64,000 nt of DNA from Parietaria judaica (taxonomy: Eukaryota > Streptophyta > Magnoliopsida > Rosales > Urticaceae): contig OX940862.1 of the NCBI GenBank assembly GCA_954871525.1, positions 44,385,732 to 44,449,731 on the forward strand. The letters run 5' to 3'. How positions within the stretch are numbered: the stretch's first letter is position 1; each line of letters begins with the position of its first letter. Of the stretch, positions 45,897 through 55,805 are shown one piece after another. The notes below the pieces were generated by a model, which searched no databases, was not told the origin of the DNA, and saw nothing but the letters and a program-made list of their open reading frames with translations. Both the position numbers and the translations under genes were made by a program.

Positions 45897-46580
45897 TAGG
45901 AGTGTACAGAAAAAACCCAACCCAAGAGTTTAACCTAACCCCAATCTAACTCAACTCAATTAACTCAATAATTATCGGGTTGGGTTGGGCTCAACCCGAA
46001 TAAATAGTTGGGTTGGGGTTGGGTTAGATGTATTGGGTTGGGCCGGCCCAATTGACCCAATCAAGCATTTTTTTTAATAATTAATTACTTATTTTTAATA
46101 TATTTATGTATTTTAAGTAAGTAAAAACACACAAGTAAAAATAAAATATATCTAGAGTTTCATCTTTATGTTTAATCATTATTTAATGTGTATGATTATG
46201 TTCGTTTCTAGTTTATGTTTACAACTACATTTCTAGTTTAGTTTACGACTATGTTCCCTACTTCTGTTATTGAATGTTTGAGACTATAATAACGTTTAGT
46301 TTTGAGTTGGATGTTTAAAAACATGATATTAAACTTATGTTTATAGATTGACGATTTAAATATCAGTGTTATTCAGTAATTTTTTATTTTTTTATTTTTT
46401 ATTATAGTTCAATCTAATAACCCAACCCAACTCAGCCCAACCCATAATTTTTCGGGTTGGGTTGGATTGGGCCTTCAAAAAAATTGGGTCGGATTGGGTT
46501 GTTTTTCTAAAACCCAATAAGATCGAATCAGGTTCAATTTTTACCTTGACTCGACCCAATCCAACCCATGCACACCCCTA
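45897..46580. mobile_element. hAT-type MITE (684 bp)
   Basis: Ends TAGGAGTGTACA (left) and TAGGGGTGTGCA (right, reverse complement), the common hAT MITE terminus. Flanks TATTTTAC (45889-45896) and TATTTTAG (46581-46588) form a 7/8 target duplication. The arms are rich in GGGTTGGGTTGG and its complement, so the element can fold on itself. No coding capacity. Confidence 0.85.
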
Positions 46581-46588
46581 TATTTTAG

Positions 46589-46989
46589 GTATATAGTCAT
46601 ATGTTTCTCTTCATGCATATTTTTTCTCTTATATTATTTATTTAATGAAATGATGTTGCTGTCTTTGGATTTTTGCAACCATCAGTGATTTTATTTTATA
46701 TGATACATTTATATTTATTTAAAGCATCATCAGTATCAATGTATATATTGGGACTAACGTTTAACTTTAAACGTTATACAAAGTGATATATGTGTAATTT
46801 ACTAATTTATAAATATTTATATTTATATATTTTTTATACAATAATATATTTGCGACGTCGGCGTTACTTGTTGCGCTTGTGGTTAACTGTATGTTTAAAA
46901 AAATTATTTTTTTTACATTAGACACCACCTAAATTAAAATCCTGGCTCCGTCACTGTATATCGAAGACATATCTAGAAATTTAAAACCA

Positions 46990-47029
<40 letters not shown>

Positions 47030-48534
47030 TAAGATCATAAAGGATGATATATGATCATCAACAATATATGTGTGAAAATGTTAAAAAAAGAATCTGTGAA
47101 TTATAATACAATTATCAGTAATTGTTTGGAATATATCGTTTTATTCTTGATCATAAACTAACAGTATAAATGTTTTTTTTTTTTTTGAAAGGCTAACAAT
47201 ATAAATGTTAATTACAATTGTTTTCACTTTTTCAAAAGCATATAGTCTAAGATTTGAAGAGGCAACACATGTTAAATCACATAAGCTGAAAAGAGAATAT
47301 GAAAAAGCCCATTCCTTTTCAAAAAAGTCCAAAATGCCAATAATACATTGAGCTGTCAATAATATCAAATGACAGTTGCAATTTCCCAATAATACATTTA
47401 TATTTATATATAATTATTGCCATGTTACTCTGTGGACTAAGATTTCTATTCGAATTATTGAGTTCTTGTGTCATTTTTGGAAATTATATTTCCAATCAAT
47501 ATAGTAGCCTTTCCAAATTTTTTTTTTGGAAGGCAAACATTTCCATTTTCAATGTTTACTACTTATTCCTCTTTCTTCAAGCGTTTAGTCATTAGTTTAT
47601 TTTGTGGTGCTATTTTTTTCAACCTTATTATCTGCTATGAAATATTTGCTTATAGTTTGTCGGATTTTCTAAAATATTAATGTTAATGGTTTAATTTTAC
47701 GGCCGATAGATAAATTATAAGTGTTTAAATATTTATTATACGTATATTGATCGTGTTTTACGGATACACCCGTTATTAACAAAGATTCTATAACAAACGA
47801 AGAAACCAAAACAAAAACAAAGAAAAAAAATTCTATACTATAATATTTACTATAATGATATTAAAATTATGTGAGAACAAACGAAAAAATTCTATACTAT
47901 AATATTGTTTTAAAGATTATTATAAGCTAGAAACCAAAAAAAATGACATTTTGAAGATTAGTAATGACGTTTTGAAAACATGGTTTTATCTAATTTGTTT
48001 TGTAAATTCATAAAATACAAAACAAAACAAAAAAGCTTATTATTTTTAATTGTTTTATTATAATATTTGTTGGACCACTTGACGAACGAAGGTGCTGAAT
48101 TCGATGAATTTTCTTAATATTTATTTATTTATTTACTTGTAAACTACTGAGCTGAGCTGGCCATTGTTTTCCCTATGAATATGATTAGAGCATCATATCG
48201 ACACTGAAAAGCATACGTCAAAAGCCTGCGATACAAACTAATCTCAAGAGAATCTCTCGTTTAGTGTCTTTTCACTATTTATTATTATAATTGAGATTGT
48301 TTAAGTAAAATTAAGATGCTAATTTGATTCTTATGATCTATTTTTTTATCTCACTTTTATTGCGATACTCTCTACTTGATTAAATAAAAAAGAGTTCACT
48401 ACGTCTAATAATATTTTTATAGTACACCAAACAGTGATAACATATTCCAAAAATTATCCGACCTTTAAATATTTCCTTAAAATTATACCACAAACGGGGC
48501 GAAAATCTTATTTAACTAACACAATATTATCACT
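46589..48534. other. intergenic, AT-rich
   Basis: Contains a (TA)n run at 46989-47022 and a MITE-terminus-like string, CCTGGCTCCGTCACTG, near 46942-46957, without a matching left end. The rest is AT-rich with homopolymer runs and no supportable ORF. Confidence 0.45.
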
Positions 48535-48807
48535 TTTTGAAAGAAAATTTCATAAAATAATCTCAATACGCCACAAATTTTATTACTAACCCCCGTGTTT
48601 TCATAATTTTTAAAATAATATTTTCTAAATTCATATACGAAAATATCCCTGTAAAATAGAAATATCGCGTCTTGAAAAATGGACAAGTTAAGAGTATTTT
48701 GGTACATGAAATTTGAAAATGTTATTTTGAGAATTATGAAAACTTTAGGGTTGGTAATATATTTTTTGGTGTATTGAGGTTTATTCCATGAATTTTTCCT
48801 TTCTAAA
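48535..48807. mobile_element. fold-back MITE (~273 bp, long inverted arms)
   Basis: The left arm (48535-48630) matches the reverse complement of the right arm (about 48715-48807). Shared phrases include CCTCAATAC/TCTCAATAC, TTACTAAC/TTACCAAC, GTTTTCATAATT and AAAATAA. Nearly the whole element is an imperfect hairpin. No target duplication is evident, and the superfamily is unknown (possibly Mutator-like). Confidence 0.75.
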
Positions 48808-48946
48808 TTGTACAATTTCCAAGATACGAACATGCGACGGTTTCCGTTGAGTAACACCTTAGATCATTTTAAAATTGTTTTCGTCATTTTTAGATAAACA
48901 CCTATTGTTAGAATTTCTCCCTTCTTTCCCATAAAATATAGTGCAT
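48808..48946. other. short intergenic gap
   Basis: No feature recognised. Confidence 0.4.
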
Positions 48947-50480
48947 GTGTTGATGCCGAAAAATGAATCTAACATTGTAGCAGCCTAAAAAGCTGAATAT
49001 TAGGTCAGGCCCATCGTCGTTTGTTGACTTTCCTGGACTAGATACTTTACTCACTGATCTTGTAGTGTCAGGCGGATCGGACCCTCCACTAACCATCAAA
49101 CCAAAACCAAGTCCTCCAACCAATTACCACAAAGCCATGGGGCCCGTGATATAGGTCGGTGACCGTAGAGAACGGAACCTCCGTATGGTAGGTTAGCGAT
49201 TGGGGCTGGAGTAGTCGATGACTGAGAGAACTGGGGGTGTGATGGTATATGATATCGCACCTCGTCACATATAGCGAGTTTGCCTACGTACCCACTTGTA
49301 GCCAAGTGGGATCAGGTTATCATGTAGTTCATTGTGGGAGTTAGGAGGTTCGTACATGGGCAGGCCGATGGCCGAGATGGGAGTCGGACGACCCTCAGTG
49401 ATGCCGATGCTGAAAATTAGATCAAACAGTGTACCAGCCCATTGTCGTTTGTTGACGTTTTCTTGGGCTTAGACTCTAGAATCTGGTAGATCTGACCTTC
49501 AGCTTACTGGTGGACCAGAAATGTTACCGCAAAGTCCTAGGACTCGGGGTATAAGTCGGTCACCCTGATCAGACCCTCCGCTCATCGTCGGACTGGGGAT
49601 GGATCCTCCAACCTGTTACCGCAAACCCCTAGAGCTCGAGATATAGGTCATTGACCGTAAAGAACCAGAACCTCCTTATGGTAGGTCGGCGATCGGATCC
49701 CGGGATTTCTTTAGCACTTCTGCTCTAGCTAGCTTCTTTGTATGTAGAAATAGATAAACCTGGTCAGAGGAACAGAAGGGGGTATCTCCTTATTCAACTG
49801 TGACGCTCATCATTAGTCGCGTATTTTACTATATATAAGAGAGAAACGAGAGTTCTGTAGCTGTATAGAGCGTTCGAATAAGTTACTGTATGATTTAAAT
49901 AAAGCGTCTATTTCTAGGAGGGTCCAGGGACCTAGAGGCAATTATTGATTGCAAGTTTCAGTCTTTGAACAATTATAATATTATCTTGTGCCACTTTTGT
50001 ATATATAGGATTCCTCAGGCGTCCAAATGCGTCCCTGACCATCTCTATGCATTTTGGACGCTCCTAAAAGCTAAACCGCATTCACGGGCCTTGATCGGGC
50101 GTCGATTGGGTTGCACGTGCATCCAATGAGCTAGCAAGGGCCATGTGCAATTATGGGCTTTTGTGAGCTGTGTATCCACGGGTCGCCTCGGGCGTCCAAA
50201 TGCGTCCCCGACCGTCTCTGTACGTTTTGGGCGCTCCCAAAAGTTTAATGGCATCCATGGGAATGGATAGGGTGTCATTTGACATCCATAGATATCCACG
50301 AAGCTCATAGGGGCCGTGTAATTATGCATTTTTTGAGTCTGGGTTCCAACAGGTCGCCCCGGGTGTCTAAATGTGTCTCTGATCGTCTCTATACATTCCA
50401 GGCGCTGGAATCCACGGGCATCCATGGATCTCACATGAGCCCATAGGCTAGGTAGTATAAAAGGATCCCCAAAAACCATT
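48947..50480 (-). mobile_element. LTR-derived copy, same family as 60590-62170, minus strand
   Basis: On the minus strand it follows the same order as the LTR at 60.6-62.1 kb. First comes a ~170-bp tandem array (50420-49990), then a leader whose phrases match (TAAAATACGCGACTAATG against TAAAATACTCGACTAATG, and GAAGCTAGCTAGAGC shared), then U5 modules ending GCATCGGCATCA at 49401. A second U5 stretch (49400-48947), with the GTGCG-type block and a CGGCATCA end, follows directly. So the LTR end is partly duplicated. No gag or pol is attached. Confidence 0.75.
49990..50420 (-). repeat. ~169-bp tandem array (2.5 units)
   Basis: GCGTCCAAATGCGTCCCTGA-type phrases start at about 50018, 50187 and 50356. 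Their reverse complement matches the unit of the array at 60640-61790. Confidence 0.9.
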
Positions 50481-52576
50481 CCCTTTTTATGTCCGTCGAT
50501 GCGTTTTCTTCCATTTTTTATGTGTTTTCTTGGTGTACCACCGTATTCTTTTTTCGCATCCCTAGGACGTGTCAGTTTGATAACAGGGTCTTTGGAGCAT
50601 TTTTTTGGTTAGTCCTTAACTTTTTTGGACTTCGAAAAATACCCATAACAATATAGATTTAGAGATTTTAAGAAAAAAAATGTATAGTTTGGAACTATAA
50701 GGGAAAAAGGTGAAAAGAGAAAGAAATAGCCGTTCAATACGAAATCTATTTCTGTCCTTTATAAAGTTGGGTTTTGATTGAAGAAGTCCAAGCAATAAGG
50801 GGCCCATTGATCGAGTCAAAGAGGCCAATTAAGGGAGAAGTCAATAGTCAAAATAAGAATACACGACCAACACTGGCGACGAAGATGTTCGTCTACGAGG
50901 ACATGCCCATCAGCATAGCCCCGTCGATGAAACCCCATCGACGAGACCTCATTGACAAAACCTCATCATAAAAAAGGACGAGAAGGAGAAGGAAAGCTTA
51001 ATCCGCGGCGAGGCCAGCAAATAGACGACATGGACGAAGATAATGGGGAGCAATCAACGCAATGCGAGCGACGCCTCCGGGTTGACGACGACACTTATGC
51101 TCGTAATTGTTGCGTGATGAAGGCAATGTAATTAAGGCAATTATGACGGAATTAAACGCATTTTATAACCGACTATTTATGAGGTTGGATCTCGATTATT
51201 AAGTTCAATAAATAGTGAGCTAAATGATGTAAAGGGGGACCGAAATATTCTTGGCAAGAAATATAATATACTCAAATCAAAATTCTCGAGTCTCTTACTC
51301 TCTTCAAACCCATTTTCATTTATGTGATTGAGTTTTAACGGAAAGACCCGAGCTCTGAGGTAACTCAAAACAAATTATAACAATCGTGAATCCGTGATTG
51401 AAGAGGTGATTTTTCGACTCAACACTATAGATTTACAACTTTCACATTAATGCTTGTAAAATTAATCTCAATAATCAGTTGAACTAATTAAATCGACGGT
51501 TACTATACAAACCAAGGTTTAAAAATTACCATTTTTTACGAGAGGGAGAAGAAAAAAAAACGGCTTCAATATAAATATGATGAGAGGAAAATTATACGAA
51601 TATAAATAGTGTGTCTCATTTTAGAGATTTTTTTTTTTGTAAATATTTATTTAAAAAGTATTTTGGAAAAAAAAATTAAACAGACGCTTTTTATTCTTAT
51701 TTTTTACTTTTTAACATAAAAATAAAAACAATCGATGCCATAGTTTTCGAACAAAGACAAGTATGATTGGTGTCTCTACGTGCCTTTATTCTAATCATCA
51801 AACGACACACTATCACGGGAGTGACTAAACATTCATCGCCAACCTTTCATACTTCAAATTTCAAAAAATCCATTAAAAAACAAAATAATTTATAAAATAA
51901 ATAAAAATATGAGGGAAACACCCATGTCTCATGTCATGTGTTGAAGCATAGGCTTTGTCACTTAGCATTTAGCCACAAACACTTCACACCTCTTTACCCT
52001 CCACTCCTTCCCCTTGTCGTTTTCCCTCTCTCTCTCTCTCTCTCTCATTTCACCTTTCCAATAGTTTGCCAATCAAATTTGTATGTTATTTTGTAATTTC
52101 TTTAACCAGATCACCAAATTGCGTAATGTTGTAAATATGGTATCCCGTTCCGGAGTATCAAAATCTGAAAAAATTTAGTTAAGATTTTTTTCCTGGAAAA
52201 TAGAATCTGGTTTCGGATTACATACCATAGATATCCTGTAGTGCGACTTGGTTAGTTTGCGATGTAAGAGGCAAGGTTTATAAGCCCGACGAGGGACATA
52301 GGCTATTTCATAATTGACAATTCAATTGTTTGATTTTAAATATTTGAATCGGGTTTTTAAAACGATATAGTTCTTAATCAAACCGACACCAACATGCTCA
52401 ACCCGAAACCGTAAAAAAACTGAGACGGTAATTAAAAATTATTTGTCTATAGATATATTGAAGATGATACTACAAATAAATACATTGAAAACACTAATAG
52501 CACTATGCTTGAAATCTCCAAAAGTAACTTATATTCCATAACCCATGAATTTTCTAAGTTATCTTACTTTGGGTTA
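50481..52576. other. intergenic with LTR-element debris
   Basis: 50760-51060 is GC-richer, with GACGA/CATCGACGAGAC phrases similar in style to the 17.9-18.3 kb interior repeats. 51150-51440 resembles an eroded LTR end (GTGATTGAAGAGGTG followed by CGACTCAACA). 51540-52576 is AT-rich with a (TC)n run at 52028-52047. No ORF worth calling. Confidence 0.4.
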
Positions 52577-52586
52577 TTTATAATTT
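52577..52586. repeat. target duplication, left copy (10 bp)
   Basis: TTTATAATTT, identical to 53605-53614. Confidence 0.7.
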
Positions 52587-53604
52587 AGAAAACCCACAAA
52601 ATGCCCAAAAAACACGTAAGGTTTATGAAAAATGCCCATAGTTTCAAAAAACTATTTTATACCCATTAATAAATTATTTTGGACCATTTTATCCCTAATT
52701 ACAGTTTTTAATTCGTTTTATTTATTTATTAATATTTTTAATTCGAAAATTTTAAAATAACAATTATGACGGTTGACTCAGCCATTAATTATCATATTTA
52801 ATTTTAAAAATATTTTATAATTAATTCAAATTTAAAACCACTTTCTCTCTATATCACACACATGTTTCTCTCTCTCTCTCTCTACGATATTTAGCTATTT
52901 ATGAGGAAACGAAACGATTTTATGTATTTTGTTATCAACAAATTTATAAAATATCGTAAATATATTTACAGTTTTTACAGGTTAATAAAATTTTGGAAAA
53001 TATACATACAATTTTTTACGTAAAAATCGTAAATATATTTACGTAAATATAGTTGTAAATATAATTACATAAAAATACAAAATCGTAAATTTAGTTACGT
53101 TAAAAATAGAGAATTGTAAATATACATACAATTGCATATGCTTTTATACGTAAGCTTTTTGCTGTTATGGTATTTCAGAATTGGAATCTTGATAATGGAT
53201 ATTTGTTTATAATATTGTTAAACAGTTTTGAATATTGTAACCATAAAATGGCGATATATTCAAATAATTTCAAATTTCAATTATTTTTTTGTTATAAAGC
53301 CTGAATTGTAAGGTTTTTTAATTTAAATTTTATTAAGGTGGATATATATGCAGTTTTTTGTACTACTTTTATGGAGAATAACTGTTTTTTTTTTAAAAAA
53401 AAACGTGTGCTACATAATTGTTTTTGAATTAATTATTAATAGAAAAAACTTATCATTCATAACCGTTTCGTAAAAATTAACGCCAACAAATTTGAGGGTA
53501 TTTTAGTCTTCAATTTATTTTGTTGGTGGTTTTTTTCACCTAAAATAGTAATGGGCATTTTTTTGAAACGTAGTGTTACTTTTGGGCATTTTTTACATTT
53601 GTCC
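52587..53604. mobile_element. non-autonomous MULE-like element (1018 bp)
   Basis: Long imperfect terminal inverted repeats: the left arm has AAATGCCCAAAAAACAC and AAAAATGCCCATAG within its first ~75 bp. The right arm, reverse complemented, gives AAAATGCCCAAAAGTAACAC and AAAAAATGCCCATTA. Flanks carry a perfect 10-bp TTTATAATTT duplication, in the Mutator size range of 8-11. The interior is AT-rich, with repeated CGTAAATATATTTAC palindromes (52950-53130) and no ORF. Confidence 0.75.
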
Positions 53605-53614
53605 TTTATAATTT
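53605..53614. repeat. target duplication, right copy (10 bp)
   Basis: TTTATAATTT, identical to 52577-52586. Confidence 0.7.
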
Positions 53615-53831
53615 TCATTATTATATTTCTTAACATTCTAATAGACACCAAGATCGAAAAATTTAAAAAGGAAATAAACAATGATGAGCTTATAATTAAA
53701 TCTCAATAATATGAGAAAGTTGGTGCAATTTTTTTTTCTTCTTTTGTAATATCAGAGAACTCTACTCTTTTAAAAGCCTTCGATAAAATCCTCACATACA
53801 TCTCCTCTCTCATAATTCCTCTTCCACATAT

Positions 53832-53833
<2 letters not shown>

Positions 53834-53915
<82 letters not shown>
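53834..53915. repeat. (CT)41 microsatellite in the AGP gene leader
   Basis: An 82-bp pure CT run ending 76 bp before the ATG of the arabinogalactan gene, most likely in its promoter or 5' leader. Length is likely polymorphic. Confidence 0.95.
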
Positions 53916-53917
<2 letters not shown>

Positions 53918-53991
53918 ACAGTCTACATATACACATATATATACATATCTATATCTAAACATATATAGATATAGTCCTACATTTATCATAC

Positions 53992-54393
53992 ATGGGTTCC
54001 TTATGGCCAATACTCATAATCTTCATAGCAACACTACTTCACTCTTCAACCTCTCAAAAACAGACAATTATCAAGCTCTCAACCATATCAGCAGCACCGG
54101 CGGTTTTGCCGGGTCCGCCAGTCTCCGAAACGCCTTCTCCAGCGCTCTCACCGGACATGTACCCACAGTTCCCATCCCCAGCAAAAGATCCGGCACTTTC
54201 CCCTGGGGATTCCTCGCTGCCTACCATCCCGTCAAGCCCGAGCCCGCCAAACCCCGACGACATCATCGCTCCCGGGCCCACTGGAACCGCCTTCGCTCCG
54301 ATGGGGTCCGGTCTGAGAGACGGCTCTTCGTCGGCCTCGTTTACGACTCTCGGAGGTGTCATCTTCGTGAGTTTGCTTATGCATTTTTTTTAG
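53992..54393 (+). CDS. classical arabinogalactan protein (AGP25/26/27-like)
   Basis: A single-exon 133-residue precursor of a cell-surface proteoglycan. A signal peptide (MGSLWPILIIFIATLLHSSTS, residues 1-21) is followed by a Pro/Ser/Ala/Thr-rich core with AP, SP and TP dipeptides. These are the hydroxylation and arabinogalactan attachment sites (SETPSPALSPD, TIPSSPSPPNPDD). A hydrophobic tail (TTLGGVIFVSLLMHFF) directly before the stop predicts a GPI anchor. The STISAAPAVLP phrase and PTIPSSPSPPNP are hallmarks of the AGP25/26/27 group. Such proteins act at the plasma membrane and wall, with roles that are mostly undefined. The frame is intact and the start codon is the first ATG after the CT leader. 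Confidence 0.85.
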   Translation: MGSLWPILIIFIATLLHSSTSQKQTIIKLSTISAAPAVLPGPPVSETPSPALSPDMYPQFPSPAKDPALSPGDSSLPTIPSSPSPPNPDDIIAPGPTGTAFAPMGSGLRDGSSSASFTTLGGVIFVSLLMHFF

Positions 54394-55805
54394 CTATTTG
54401 TATTGAGTGAGTCATCAATTAATGTTCAATTATTGTTTGTAAGGAATTTTTTTGGTAGTAAATAATATTTATTTACAAATATAATGTGGGTATTTCTTTA
54501 ATTAGGGTGATTTCAATGTAGTAAATTATATTTGTAAATAATATTTATTTACAAATATAATGTGTGTATTGTTCATTCATCATTGTGGTATTAGGTGGTA
54601 GTGGTGGGATATGGTTTGGTGAATGGTGAGGTATTGAAAATAATATTAGAAGCGATCAATAATTAAAAATTGAAGTTGTTAATTGATTTTTCAATAATTT
54701 ATGGTAAATTTGTGACTTTTTAGTTTTTAATATATATGTTTTCTACAATAAAGTTAGTTGTGACTTGTGAACTTGTGATTAGTGAATAATTGGCAAAGGT
54801 TATGGGTATCTTCAACTAAGCATTTATGCATAAAGGTACATTCTTTCTAGAGATTCGCCCCTATTTTATTATTGAAACTTAGATAGTTAGATTATAGTAG
54901 TGAATTATTAAAATATGAGGTCGTTTTTCCATTTTAAAAAATATATATGTAAAATTTGTGACTTTTTTTTTTCTCTCCAATAAAGGTTTTGGTTTTCTTC
55001 AACTTAACAAATCATTAAAAAAACGGTACATTCTTTCTGGAAATGCCAATTATATAATGAAAAAAAAAAATAGTAGTGATGTAAATATTGTTAAAAAAAT
55101 GAGGCTCTAATTTCATCTACTTTTTTCTTTCTTTCAAAATTTATGTTAAGTTTGTGACTTTTTATATTTTGTCCAATAAAGTTTGCGAGTAAAGTTTTTT
55201 TTTTTAGTTTTCTTCAAGTTAACATTTATTTAGAAAGGTACATCTTTTGATGAAGATTGGTTTATTGAAAAACCTAAGTTCTTATTCTCTGTATTGTTTC
55301 AAGTTTCAACATCCATTAATTTATCTGTTGGTGCACTTTACCCTCTTGAATTTTAATTTTTGACACCAATGTCTCCCTTTAATCTTTGAAGTAGCACGTT
55401 GCTCCAAAGGTGTGAAAAAATAACAGCAAATGACTTTTAGAGTATACATGTTAAAATTTTTTTCTTTCTAATTTTCCAAAACTTTCATCTTAATTTTTTA
55501 ATACTTCACAATCAAGTTCTAAAAAAAATAGTTCAAGGAATTAAGTTCATCAAGTTTAAATGTCCATTTATGACAATTACTCTACAAATAACATCAGTAC
55601 AAAACATAAGGATACATATTTAATGCAAGAAACAAATTCCATTTAGATGACTAGACTAGTTCATAATCATCAACATCACAAATTAAAGAACAAAAGAAAT
55701 ACTAACCTTCCTAGCAACTTCCTTGTGTCTGGTGTAGTATATATATTTATATATATATATATATGATTAATGATTATATAGACAAACCCTAGATGATTCT
55801 GTGTT
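54394..55805. other. intergenic between AGP and NET3-like genes
   Basis: Near 54460-54570 a ~36-bp string (TAAATAATATTTATTTACAA...) is duplicated. Three diverged copies of a ~220-bp unit lie at 54690-54870, 54930-55050 and 55130-55260. Each has GTGACTTTTTxxTTT, CAATAAAG, TTCTTCAA and a GGTACATTCTTTC-like end. The genes on both sides end here (convergent). No ORF is supported. Confidence 0.55.

Noticed and set aside
49096..50479. ORFs at 49096-49305 and 50045-50479 as genes
   Set aside because: They lie in LTR U5 modules and the 170-bp array. Their repeat-derived sequence has no protein family.
54003..54410. Alternative plus frame and antisense frame (54054-54362) over the AGP gene
   Set aside because: Only the 53992 frame gives a signal peptide, AGP-type Pro-Ser core and GPI tail.
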